Positions 13,757 to 24,892 of a DNA stretch of 64,000 nucleotides are shown one piece after another. The translations under genes and the position numbers were made by a program. The first letter of the stretch is position 1. Each line of letters opens with the position of its first letter. Under the pieces are notes generated by a model. It searched no databases. It saw only the letters and a list, made by a program, of their open reading frames with translations, and was not told where the DNA came from. The stretch is from Escarpia spicata. Its lineage: Eukaryota > Annelida > Polychaeta > Sabellida > Siboglinidae. The stretch covers positions 10,263,229-10,327,228 of the forward strand of contig OZ023212.1 of the NCBI GenBank assembly GCA_963995525.1, given 5' to 3'.

Positions 13757-14250
13757 GATAAGTTTTTCTAATGGCTTCTTTCGATAAGTGTTTCTTTTTG
13801 GACCGTTTCCCTTGTTTTTTAAAGGTACACCTTTATTGACTATGCACTTAGTTTCACTCTTTAATATATTCCAGCATTCTGTTGCTGTCTTATTTTTCAG
13901 TGTGTTATTCCAGTCTATCTTTGCTAAATATTTCCTCATGTCTTTATACTTTCCTTTGTGGAAATTTCTCCTATACTGCTTTTTAGTATTCCTTTCTGAT
14001 TTTACTTTGATGATAAAATGTATCTGGTTGTGATCACTACTCCCCAGTGGCTCACGTATCTTGACATTGTCAACTAATTCATTCTGTGAGGATAAAACTA
14101 TGTCTAACACATTCTTACCCCTGGTTGGTTCTAGCACATGTTGAGAAAGGAAAGTATCTTGAACTAATACTGAAAACTTGTGGTCCTCACTCCCCATATT
14201 CTGTAGATATTTCCATTGTATATGCCCGTGGTTAAAATCCCCCAATTGCC
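13757..14250 (-). pseudogene. CR1-like LINE endonuclease fragment
   Basis: The minus strand encodes the C-terminal part of an APE-type LINE endonuclease: a GDFN motif near 14242, then VLDIVLSSQ and GSSDHNQIHF, the conserved D-H pair near the end of the domain. A basic linker characteristic of CR1 ORF2 follows. The N-terminal half of the endonuclease is missing. It is replaced by a hAT-like segment, so the open frame is a chimera without function. Confidence 0.75.
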
Positions 14251-14520
14251 AAGCGTCGCTTGATAACGTATGTGGTCTTCGTCCGTTTGCTCTTAAAGAA
14301 TAAAGGACTTCGCGATCGCATTGTCCGGGCAACAGTTCGGTGAAATGGTCGGCGACGGCTGCTGGCAGGTTGTGCTCCGCCACAAAATATGCGAACATCA
14401 CCACAGATTTTGTGGTCGAATCAGGAGTGACCGCCTCGCCTTGAAAAAAGAAGTCATCGGTGCTTCTTGTCGAGCTGACATCAGTTGCTTGTCATGCAAT
14501 AAATGTTTACTTGATCACGC
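14250..14520 (-). pseudogene. hAT/ZBED-like transposase fragment joined to CR1
   Basis: The minus-strand frame starting near 14440 reads TPDSTTKSVVMFAYFVAEHN followed by LPAAVADHFTELLP, the 'FVAEHNLP' region typical of ZBED/hAT-derived proteins. It fuses at about 14250 with the CR1 endonuclease frame. Upstream, 'MTSFF' sits in another frame, implying a frameshift at about 14440-14450. A hAT piece was apparently interrupted by, or recombined with, a LINE. Confidence 0.6.
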
Positions 14521-14889
14521 AAACACACTGCGGCGTCTGCGCACCAGGCGTGATGCTTGACAGGCTTCGCCTTCGACTTGGTTATTATGCCGTTGAATAG
14601 TTGGACCCATTCTGGCAGGAATACAGCCGCATAATTTTTCCACTTCTTTGCTTGTGGAGCATCCGTAATTTTCTAACGCAGTGGAATGTATGTGGTCAGG
14701 TTCCAAGAAATGAGACGTAAGCGAGGCGCCTTACGGTGTTTCAAAATATGCCACCAAGGGCGCTGCCACCAAAACTAGTAATCGTCATGCCCGCACCGCG
14801 GCGCCAAGAACGCTGCGGGGATTTACATGCGAAGCACGGTGCGATCTATGAGTCGCATTTAGCGTAATAGAAATGTTGGTGATGGATAG

Positions 14890-15410
14890 CGTAGCGACAA
14901 CTTGGCAGAAATTCGGGATCCACGGCCGACCGCGCTATATCCGAATACGCGTTGTAAGGCGACTTTGTGGAACACTTTGCCTAATGACATTAAAACGTCT
15001 GATTGTCTCTCTACTTTCAAGGCACGCTTAAAGACACTTTTTTTTTACTCTCGTTCTTGTCCAATGTGGCATAATTTAGTCTCAGCATTGATTTGTTTTA
15101 TATCTCTTACGTATTAATTAACCTATTTATTTTATACCTACATGTACATTAGTTCAGTTAAATGAATTGACACTGTCTTATTTCTACATAGAACTGTAGC
15201 TATGATCATTATTTAGTATATTTATTTAATTACTGTATTTATGTGTATTTTACTAAAATTTATTTTTTAAGAATGTCTTTTAGAAACTGCATGTTTATTT
15301 AGCCATCATTATTACCTCTATCTGGGTTCTACATGTTGTAAAGCGCCACGAACAATTTATAATTGGATCTGGCGCTATATTAAATAAAATATATTATTAT
15401 TATTATTAAG
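14890..15410 (+). mobile_element. LINE 3' end with (TTA)n tail
   Basis: The frame at 14902-15117 ends a LINE ORF2: WNTLPNDIKTSDCLSTFKAR then LKTLFFY. This is the 'WN-LP---K-S-S---FK-RLK--LF' C-terminal signature of L2/CR1-group elements. About 240 bp of 3' UTR follows with 'taaagcgccacgaac' and 'tctggcgctatatta', ending in a short ATT/TTA microsatellite at about 15388-15410. The element is 5' truncated to the last about 70 codons. Confidence 0.75.
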
Positions 15411-16262
15411 TTAACGAGGCGCGTTATAACGAGGATTGAAAACAAATGAAAATAACAAAATTACAGAAATCCGTGAGGATCGTCTCTCACGGCCGTGAGC
15501 CTGTGTAAATCTAACAAAATCCGTGAGACTCATAAACCGTGAGACTTGACACCTCTGGGTTTGATGTTAACGTATTTCTTTATATATCTTGATTTTTCTT
15601 CTACTAGTGATGGACATGCAAGTACATAATGATATTCATCACCTTGGCTTCCATCGTTGTATAAGTTACACAGCTACTGAGCATTTTCAGGGAGACAACG
15701 ACCAACAAAAATAGGTAATTTGTGATTTCCACAGCGAAATTTACATCAATTGATTCTGTCAGTTGGATTCAAGTAGAATAAATACTTTTCGAGCCCTACT
15801 TCATTTTTTAATATTCTGTAATTTGAACACAGCCTATTTACATGAATTTCATTGTGCCATGTTTGTCTGTTGATGTCTTTCATTTTAAGTTCTAGGATAT
15901 GCTTTAATCATTTTATATTTTGCATTTCCATGATCATGTCACATGTTAGATAGTCAACATCTATCAATGATATTCTTGATTTTTAGAATCCATTTTGATT
16001 TAAAATTGCTGTGCCGTGGAGGTTTTTAATCAGTCTAAACATAATACTAGATAGCTTGCTTTGTTTGCCTTCAATTAAGTGTACCCAAAAGTTTATCATT
16101 CTCTTTTCTATAATTGTTGGAATCTCTCAATCCGCTCTACATTCTGAAAAGCTCATATTTCAATACCATATAGCAGGATGGGCTTTACAAGTTGGTCAAA
16201 CAGTTCACAGTGTATGTCTATTGGTAAATCTAGCTTCCTTGCTTTAGTTGTGAAGTTGAACA

Positions 16263-16373
16263 TTGCACGCCTAACTTGGTTAACTTGTTTTGTTATGGAT
16301 TTGTTAAACCATTCATATAATGAATGGTTTAACAAATCCATAACAAAACAAGTTAACCAAGTTAGGCGTGCAA
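16263..16373. repeat. Perfect 54-bp inverted repeat with 3-nt spacer
   Basis: Arms 16263-16316 and 16320-16373 are exact reverse complements around the triplet 'ata'. The left arm is native LINE sequence, since it continues the minus-strand RT frame (VNQVRRAMFNFTTKARKL). The right arm is therefore an inverted duplicate of it. Confidence 0.95.
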
Positions 16374-16950
16374 CTGATTCCCAAATATATGTAGCTATCA
16401 ATTATTTCTAACTTGTTTTGTTCAAACAAGAAGTCTGGGTGTGATCTGACTTTTCCACGAGAGAAGGTAATAACCTTTGTTTTATTAGTATTAACAGATA
16501 GGTGTCATGTTTGACAATAATCACATGTGTGTTTTTATCATGACAATAGTATCATCAGCATAAAATAAAACATACATTTTCAAGAACATTTCTACATCAT
16601 CATCACTAAGGTTGCTGTGAATTTCATCAGCCAGCATGTCAAGTCCCTTATAATTATGGCTTACAGAGTGTTCAAAATCATTAAAGTAAATAGCAAATAA
16701 CAAAAGAGACATGTTTTCTCCTTGATGCACCCCGACATCACATGAAAAGAAGGCTAACAGGGCCTGGCTCTGCATTACACATGACTTAGCGTTTTGTACA
16801 TATTGTATACAACCTTCAACACACTACCATTAATGCCATAAGAAATTAACTTAGACCACAGTGAGGATCTGTCTACTAGATTAAATGCTTTTTTAAATAA
16901 TCAATGAAGGCACAGTAAAGCCTTTTGCGACGAGACAAATACAATTGAAG

Positions 16951-17800
16951 AGCCAAAATGCGCTAATTAAGTCCATTTAAAAAGAAAATGAGATAATAAC
17001 GGATCCTTGTTCTCTAGCCATAGATGCGTAATGCTACTAAAACAGCTTCTCAAAAACGAGCTTAGTCCCTGCAGAAGAAGGCGGAAAAGATTGTCAATTT
17101 TCTCAAAACGAGTTCAGTCCAGCGAGGCCAATTTTTCAAAGCGTAGTCAATCCAGTGATGTCATTCACATAAATGCAAATGGCGGATAACGATATAGCAC
17201 AACTAGCCGGTTTCCGAAAATGAACGTTCCAGAAAACGAAAGAGGACCCCACTCAAGTGGAACAAACATAAGTGTAAAAGCAGGAAATATCAGGCAGAGG
17301 GGAAACGTGCATCATAGGCTTGCATTCAAGACACCGACATATGCTGCGCTGCGAAGCTTTCGCAAGATGACATCCGAGGGAAGAATGCACACGCACAGTC
17401 ACGTAGGCCCTATTTTAACATGGTCTCACAGGTTTGGCATCTGTTATAGTCCACCATTGCGGTTTGTTTTCATGTTGTCGATCGTGTCCTGGTTGTATTT
17501 ACTAGATAACCTGCTAATATAACCATAAAATGTTAGCCTGGAGTATAACATAAATATATTCATTACTTCAAAATGAGCTAAGTCCCTGGACTTTGCTCGT
17601 TTTGTAAAAAAAACTGTTCGTAAAAATATGTCCCAATTAACTTAATTTTACAATAGGATTTGTTACCATCAGGCATATAATAAAAAATCATTACATGCAC
17701 ATATCTGTATGTTTAAATATTAAAAAATATAGACAACATTTTTCTTTTGCTGTTTACTCAAAATAAAAAAAATTGACTTAGCGCATTTGGGAATCCGGCA
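16951..17800. mobile_element. Insertion splitting the LINE reverse transcriptase
   Basis: The RT frame stops at about 17801 and resumes at about 16950, so these 850 bp are an insertion. The ends are imperfect inverted repeats: the left reads agccaaaatgcgctaatta, and the right, reverse-complemented, reads gccggattcccaaatgcg. Flanking RT bases form aattgaag/cttcaatt. Inside, short words of the type GCTTAGTCC/GAGCTAAGTCC recur at least six times in both orientations. No convincing protein is encoded. A non-autonomous DNA transposon is the likeliest explanation. Confidence 0.55.
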
Positions 17801-19175
17801 CTTCAATTCAACCAATGAGTGTAAAACGAATATATGATCAAGGATAGATTACCCCTCTCTAATCCCTGCATGTTCTTCACCTATAATACTCGTTTAATCT
17901 AGGTATGTGGTCAGTCTCGCAGTAACATAGGCTGTAAACAACTTGCCTATGGAGCTTAATAGTGTAATGCCACGATTGTTGTCTGGAACATCTATTGATC
18001 CCTTCATTTTGTATATGGGCTTAATGATCCCAATGCACCAATCAGTTGACACAATGCCAGATAATAAAACAAGGTTACACATTTTAACAATAATGGGGCT
18101 ATTTTTCAAGTATTAATTTATAACATTATCAATACCACACGCCTTTTTATTTTTAAGTTTGTTAATTAGTGCCAGTACTGTACTTCATCTTGTGTGAAAG
18201 GTATATTCTTGTGTTCATTTATTGACTGGGTAATCGTTCTTAGGTCGAAAGGTATCTCATTAGCTGCAGTTTCACTTTCTGGTTTTTCACCCAGTTTATC
18301 AAAGTGGCTCATAAACATATCCGGTGAAATATTTCCACATATTTCTTTGCTATTACTTGCTTTATTAAGTATGTCCCAGTATTCTGCAGGTTTGCTATGT
18401 TTTAGGTTACGCAAGTTTTCATGTACACTAATTGTTTATAGTAGCATTTGGATGTTTTTTTAGATAAAGTGTTTATACTCCTTGGCCATATCTCTTAGCT
18501 TCCTCGGTTTCAATTTTCTTTAGTCTACTTTTCTCTCTCAAATATTATGTTCTACATTCTTCATTAAACCAAGGTTTGTTATTATCATTGATGGTCTTTT
18601 TTGTTTTATTGCGATGCTTTATATCTGCTGATTCTTTGCAAATACCAGCATTCTTTGCAGTAGTTATATAGATGTTACCTATATTGTTCAGGCCATCTTT
18701 TCCCCTCTCTAATAAGGAATTTAGTTCAACGCTTTCTAGTTTAGCTTCCAAATTAGCAATGTCCTATTCATTGAAATTTCGTTTATATTCTCCTGCTTTT
18801 TCTGGCTTCCTTCTTGTATTGACCGGCTTATAATATTCATTGGAATTAACAATATCCTTTACTTGGCATCCCATCTGGACCACTTTGCCTATGACCTCCA
18901 AACCGTATTGTGAACTGGTGAAGCGTGGCTATTAAAGCAAGACTAGCTGCAGTGCCAGTTGTGCGTGCAAGACAGCTCATGTCAGATGCAACATACTTTG
19001 CCGATGTAACTGTGAGAAGTAATGCCTCAGACTGAAACTGATAATCAAACCAGCCATTCCACAGACACGTTATAAATTGGGACTTATGTACAGTAGAAAA
19101 CGCGATCTGTGTACAAACATTGATGAGAGGGCTTCGTAGCTAAATTTACGTTACATATTTGGGGTAAGTATGCGT

Positions 19176-19179
19176 GTCA

Positions 19180-19216
<37 letters not shown>
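19176..19216. repeat. TA dinucleotide microsatellite
   Basis: About 20 TA units with one interruption, lying in AT-rich sequence between the minus-strand LINE and family X copy 2. Confidence 0.85.
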
Positions 19217-19424
19217 TATATATACTTAAAAGCATAACACACATCATACCACCAGATATTAACATTTAAGTTGGTTTCGAAGGTGAACAATATTTCAAAT
19301 AGTTTTTAACTCAAAATAATCCCTCTTCATTTCCAAATAAAATAATGCTAGATTGTCTGACAAATAAGGTAATGTCTTGCATGCAAAACAAAACACTAAT
19401 TATACGTACGTTTGAAATAAAATT

Positions 19425-19618
19425 AGCTATGTAGCTCCGTAATTGGTAGATATGTAGTCGATTGTGCTTGGAGACGGTGGTTAAGAAAAATAAGGGGGTA
19501 TGGTCAATGTTTTATGTTGTATGCAAAATATTACACTGCTTGTCAGAAAAGCAAGAGTTGTTTTATTTGGAAATGAACTGGGATTGTTGAGATATAAAAA
19601 AAAATGGCCATGCACAGA
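19425..19618. repeat. Interspersed repeat family X, copy 2
   Basis: Carries 'ttagctatgtagctccgtaa', 'aataagggggtat', 'ttatttggaaatgaactggg' and 'gttgagatata', in the order seen at 11495-11735. It ends directly where the CR1 frame begins. Confidence 0.5.
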
Positions 19619-19619
19619 T

Positions 19620-20424
19620 ATGTTCAATTTTGGGAAATGTAAATGCCTTCACACAGGACATGGGAACGAAGAGGTAGAATATACAATGGGGGTACTGTAC
19701 TAAGTACTACTGTAAAAGAAAAGGACTTAGGGTTAACCATTAGTGCTGATATGAAGGTTACAGAGCAGTGCGGAATTGCAGCTTCAAAGGGAAATCAAAT
19801 TCTTGGATTAATTAGGCGAAACATAACGTATAAGGAAAAAGAGCTAATAATACCGCTGTACAAAACAATAGTTAGGCCTCATTTAGAATATTGTATTCAA
19901 GCGTGGAGGCCATATCGCAGGAATGACATAGATATGCTAGAAAGAGTGCAGAGAAGAGCAACTAAAATGATATCAAAACTGAGGGATCTTAGTTACGAAA
20001 TACGCCTAAAAATGCGGTCTAACAACACTAGAGACCAGGAGATTGAGAGGAGATCAGATAGAAGTGTTTAAAATATTGAAGGGTTATGAAAATATTAATA
20101 GAAATATTTTTTCTCAGTTAAGAAAGATAGAGGGACTAGAGGACATGAACTTACATTAGCAAAGGAGCAGAGTAGATTGGATATAAGAAAGTTTTCATTT
20201 TCACAAAGGACTGTAAATGAATGGAACAGATTACCTGCTGATTGTGTGGGTGCTAGTAGCGTGAATATGTTTACAAATAAAATCGACACATACCTCAGAC
20301 GGGCGGGATACACATAGATAAAAGGGTCGGACTCTCGACAAGCCAAAGGGCTTCCTTGTCCACCTGCCACCTAGAGTTAATTCTCTGGGTGGCAATCTTG
20401 TTAAATCTTGTTAAATATGTAAGT
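19620..20424 (+). mobile_element. CR1-like LINE, C-terminal RT region and 3' end
   Basis: Starts within ORF2 at FGKCKCLHTGHGN and shifts frame near 19695. It continues with KEKDLGLTISADMKVTEQC, ASKGNQILGLIRRN, LYKTIVRPHLEYCIQAW, MLERVQRRATKMI and, after further frame breaks, FSFSQRTVNEWNRLPADCVG and the terminal YLRRAGYT. The last about 100 bp and the paired ttgttaaatc repeats match the copy at 4683-4978. The palm-domain catalytic motifs are absent (5' truncation), so the copy is dead. Confidence 0.85.
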
Positions 20425-20569
20425 AATGAGTTGAACTATTACACTCCTTTGGTCATGAAACAATACTGAAATGTGAATATATCTTAGCATATGTTGTGCT
20501 TTTCTTTCAACTATGTCTATTGAAGTCGTGTTTACAGCAAACACGTATCTCACCATTCCAAACATTTTC

Positions 20570-20790
20570 ATACTAAAGTTAGCTATGTGGCCCTGTAATT
20601 AGTTGAAGTTATGAAAAATAAGGAGGTAGGGTCAGTGTTTTGGTTTTGTATGTAATATATTGCATCGTTTGTCAGAGCATCTAGTATTGTTTTGTTTGGA
20701 AATGAATTTAAATATTTTTGATGTAAACATTATTGTTATGTGCCACGTATGTAAGCAGTTGTTTTGAACTATTGTACGGCTTCGATCACG
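20570..20790. repeat. Interspersed repeat family X, copy 3
   Basis: Carries 'ttagctatgtggccctgtaa', 'aataaggaggtagg', 'tttgtttggaaatgaat' and 'cacgtatgtaagcagt' in family order. Copies 2 and 3 sit on either side of the CR1 fragment. Confidence 0.5.
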
Positions 20791-20839
20791 AAACCGAAGT
20801 AAATTGTTAATATAATTTGGTAGCATGTATACTTTATGT

Positions 20840-21760
20840 CATATTGAATCAATCGAGTTACGTCTAAAAACGTTTAGATCCCAAAGAAATTATCCAAAAG
20901 GTGTTTTGCGAAGGCCCCACAATATATTGCGAGGGTCCCGGGACAACTGCATAGACCCATAGGTTTCTATGGTGTAAAAGGGATTCTTTGAGAATTTTAA
21001 TCTCTTTGTAATGTACGCAATTACTAGGTAATCCTGTTAAAGGGATTCTTTGTAAGCTAATATACATTCGAGGTGTACCGTATCAAAACGTATAATTTCC
21101 CATAAGTACTTTCTCTGCTACTCATGTCTTGCATGTTTATGCATAATTTGGGTGTTATCTGTGCAAAAAGCTGATAAACAATTGTGTTTACGCGAATAAT
21201 GTTGAGCTTGTTGCCACATGGATGATTTATTCTGCAGCCCGAGTTTAATTAATATTCATGCGAGCGCAGTGACCCACACAAAGACCGTTGACGTCACACA
21301 CTCAACAACAAGTCTGATTCCGAGGTGAGTTGAGTCAAGCAATGGCATTGTAAATAAGCAATTTGTAGACATATTTATATTGACAGCTATTTTTTATTTA
21401 GCGTATGCATTGTTTATTTATCCTGTTTCCCAATGCCGTCAGCCGGTTAACGTTTCGATTAAATATAATTATAACGTCCGCCGACGCGGACGGCTACAGT
21501 CGATGTCAGCTGCCGCTGGGACTGTCACTTAGTCCGTCGATCTTCTACAGTAAATAACATAGCCTTAGGCAAGGGTCTCTGCTTTCTAGTTAGTAAAACT
21601 GCATTGTCCAGTATTTGACATGCAGTGAACGAAAATGCACACTAAAATATCAATATATGCAACCATCGCAAGAGGATTAACTTGGTCGTGGATATAATTT
21701 TGTTGCCTAAATCTGGGATTTGGGTATGTGTGTCTACAGGTCTTGTCTTTCCAAATTCCA
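20840..21760. repeat. Composite interspersed repeat family, copy B
   Basis: The left part (about 20840-21060) is the reverse complement of the end block of copy A: acgtctaaaa, ccacaatatatt, gggtcccgggac, then the 'gggattctttgagaatttta' block. The right part (about 21275-21760) runs parallel to copy A from gaccgttgacgtcacaca to 'gggtatgtgtgtctac'. This arrangement shows that the family has inverted terminal blocks of about 200 bp. No open frame of note. Confidence 0.65.
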
Positions 21761-22173
21761 ATCAGCCGTTTTTAAAAGTCCCCGTTTCCCCACTTATTTG
21801 AACCCAAACATAAAAATGTGAGATTCGTACAATTAATTCAATGTAAACATTTTAGGTTTGTTGAAAAGTACACAATACCATGTTGCCACGGAATTTTGCG
21901 ATGCACGAATTTTGGACACCAGCAGATCTGCACTCTAGTATACATAAGTTTTTATCCATGAATATATATTTTTTTAATCTACTAATAGATCAGATCATGT
22001 TGCACTGCTTCATGTGAATAGCACATTTGATAATAATAGTACTCGCTAAAATCAAATTGAACATTTATTTTTTACATGTTACTTTACCGTTACTGTACAC
22101 TTTTCACGAGAATGGCCCATATGTATAATTATATACAAGACTAAGTATTAGAGCAAGAATAAAGGAAAATATA

Positions 22174-22355
22174 CAGTGCACTCTGGATAAGGTCGAACTT
22201 CCAGGGACCCATGACAATATTGATAAGTGGAATTTGTGAAAACTGGAAAGTTATCGGAAGGTCCCCATTGGGATCTTTGCCCTGGACAGAGGAAAAGATT
22301 GACTTAACTTAGCGAAAATTCACTTATGTGAGTTCTAGTTATCTGGAATGCACTG
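22174..22355. mobile_element. 182-bp MITE with TA duplication
   Basis: The ends are inverted repeats: left CAGTGCACTCTGGATAA, right TTATCTGGAATGCACTG. They are flanked on both sides by TA, the target duplication of Tc1/mariner-type transposition. The interior has no coding potential. Confidence 0.75.
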
Positions 22356-22659
22356 TATTTGAACATTGCATACTGGTAATTATGTAGAAGCAAATTAAAA
22401 GTTGGCCAAAGTAATGGATTGGGATCTTAGTCTGACTGAATCAACATATCAAGGTTCTCTTGTATTTCTTTTCCATTTAGCAAGCTGTGCACTTGGTGAT
22501 GAGTTCCATAATCCAATATCTAAACTGAATTAATCTGCACAGTGTTGAGTTAGTTAACTCATATTTAAGCTCTGCTTCCTAAATTCAACTTTGTTTAATT
22601 GCAGAAACTTTGGAAATAGTTGAGCTGATGGAAAGAGGATATTGAAGAGTTCTACTTAA

Positions 22660-22985
22660 CAGTGCCATTAATTGGACAATGGGTCACCTGACATAAGATG
22701 ATGTCTGACTTTGTTCTGCCCCATTCTGTTCTGTGCGACATCTACTGGGAAGTTGTACCTCACTTCGAGTTTCAAATGGATGTGTGCATCTAATAGCTTT
22801 GTGTATAAAAATGCATAGCAGTGCTATTAATAGGACAATATGTTCACTGACACAGTAGTGAAGAAGATGTCTGACTTTGTTCTGCCACATTAGTTCCGTG
22901 TGGCTTCTGCTGGGAATATGTACATCACTATGTTTCAAATGGATTTGTGCAATCGATCGATTTGTGTATTCAAATCCACAACATC
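22660..22985. repeat. Two-copy direct repeat, unit about 159 bp
   Basis: The segment starting 'cagtgccattaattggac' at 22660 recurs as 'cagtgctattaataggac' at 22819. Both share the inner block 'gatgtctgactttgttctgc' and a 'tttcaaatgga' block. The copies are diverged. The small open frames across them are incidental. Confidence 0.75.
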
Positions 22986-22999
22986 CCGTCATTATGTTG

Positions 23000-24140
23000 C
23001 AAAGTAGGTACTTAATAAAAGGTATGCTTTCTTATGCTAATTTTGTTTGGATTGTGTTCTACAGCATATTCTTCCAAATTTGTTGAAACAAGTTTGTGTT
23101 ATGTGAATTAATACTGGGAGTAGTGTATAAAAAGGTGTCGACAAAGTTGCTTTTACAATAATTTTGAAAATTCATAAAATATAAATGTTCCAAAAAAATT
23201 AAAATGTTTCAGGGATCTTCTTGAGCTAAATACCCCAATGATGACTGAAAACAGTGTTTTTAAATATGCATTACTTTTAAAATTTTGTAATTTTATAACT
23301 TTATTTCCATCATACAATGGCCATTTTATTTTTTATCGAAACAGGAGTTCGACAGAAACAAATTCAAGATCTTTTGCTCTAAATGATGGGCACAACAAAT
23401 AATTATTGCACTCCCAGTACAAAATAAAACCTGTTTTTACATTGGTGCAATATATTTTAATATTATGTCGACAATAATGTTATGCTCTCTATAGATCTTT
23501 TTAACTAAAATGAAACCTTATGTAGATAGGAAAGTACATAACTAACCACCTATCCTATTTTAATACCGTCGTGTATTTAGTGATGTATAATGTATTTATA
23601 TTGCTTACGGAAATAGGAGCTGGATTTATGGTGCAAATAAAATGGTTTTATTATTGAATGTTTCTCGGCTTCAGTAAGTTTTTGTTATCTAAACGTTTCA
23701 TTAAAACTTCACTTTAAAATGTATAGCCAGATGTACCTAGTGAAAAAGGAACATGATAGTATCATAGTTTTTATATTCCAACAAAAACAATGCCAATCAT
23801 TCAATATGACATCGCCATCGGCGTCACCATCGGCATCGGCGGCTTCGACTTCGTGCATAGAGAGGGGTGGTGTTTTTTCTTTTAAATCAATCCGTCTGTC
23901 ATAAACTGTCGCTATGTTCACTCTCCGTTTATTCCATATAATTTACTTCTTTTCTTTGATGAATCTGTGCCATAAACAGCAGCTGGTCCACGTTTCATTT
24001 TGTTAATTTTATCGGTCAGGACTCATTCACATGTCGGTGGCTAATCCATATACACACACGTTGATGACGTATTTCTTGCATCTATTAACTCGGCGTAGCT
24101 AATCGAAGTCTGACGAACAGTCCCGAATATTCATGAGCAT
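23000..24140. other. Non-coding stretch
   Basis: AT-rich DNA with no recognisable gene. A short GGC/ATC-rich segment at about 23810-23850 produces open frames with Ser/Pro/Ala or Asp/Ala runs; these look like low-complexity sequence. Confidence 0.5.
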
Positions 24141-24144
24141 GCCT

Positions 24145-24480
24145 TATACGGATCGTGAAGGTGGGCCCAAAGTAGAAACTCCGCGTACGCAGAGTTATTT
24201 TTTCGATATATTGTCAGGGTTATTAGTGATTGATAAAAGATAATTCTAATGAAATAAAGGCATATAATTACATGTAATAATCATATTAACAGGATTACCT
24301 AATAAATGCGTGCATTACAAATATATTAAAGTTCTCAAAGACTCCCATTAATATGATTATTTCATGTAATTCAACGGCTTTATTTCATTAGAATTATGTC
24401 TTATTAATCACTAATGGCCCTGACAATATATCGAGAGAAAAAAACTCCGCCTAACCTGGGCCCACCTTCACGATACGTGT
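24145..24480. repeat. Inverted repeat (foldback) of the composite family
   Basis: The left arm, from about 24149 (ggatcgtgaaggtgggccca) to about 24300, is matched by an inverted right arm from about 24348 to 24478 that ends 'tgggcccaccttcacgatac'. Both arms match the 'gtgggcccaaagtagaaact' to 'taacaggatta' block of copy A at about 5880-6030. Two copies of the block are therefore joined head to head. Confidence 0.75.
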
Positions 24481-24611
24481 ATACACACATACCCACATCT
24501 CAGATTTAGGTAAACAAATTATATCCACGACCAGGTTAATTATCTTGCTACGGTTGCAAATACTGATATTTTAGTGCGCATTTTCGTTCACTTCTTGTCA
24601 AATACTGGAAA

Positions 24612-24892
24612 ATGCTATCGTTTTTAGAGAACCAATAGTTTTTTGTAGCATTCTATAGACAATTATAGAATATTCTATAGAATCCTATTGGTTTTAAGCC
24701 ACCTTTAGGTTTTTTTGTAGGAATCTATAGAAAACTATAGAATATTCTATAGAATTCTATAGTTTTTACAGAACCTATAGTTTTCTGTAGGATTTTATTT
24801 TAAAAAAAATATAGAATATTCTATATAATCCTATGTAGTTTTTAGATAACCTATAGTTTTTTGTAGGATTTTATAGAAAACTATAGAATAGA
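24612..24892. repeat. Palindromic CTATAG/TTCTATAGAA cluster, left
   Basis: A dense series of self-complementary words (ctatagaaaactatagaata, attctatagaattctatag and variants) over about 280 bp. A matching cluster lies at 29070-29340. No coding capacity. Confidence 0.8.

Larger units (their letters stand above)
15545..18860 (-). mobile_element. LINE ORF2, degraded and interrupted
   Basis: Read on the minus strand from about 18860 downward, frames in succession encode a pre-RT linker (NNKPWFNEECR), RT blocks (IIKPIYKMKGS, then NNRGITLLSSIGKLF, then EEHAGIREG), FIDY-KKAF (motif A), GVHQGENMSLLLFAIYFNDF (motif B), FYADDTIVM (motif C), VKPILLYGIEIW and a C-terminal GDEYHY-LACPS segment. Many frameshifts and stops break it. 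It is split at about 16951-17800 by an unrelated insert and damaged at 16263-16373 by a perfect palindrome. No endonuclease domain is found upstream. The clade is not certain; a non-LTR element with a C-terminal GDEYH-type motif is clear. Confidence 0.8.
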
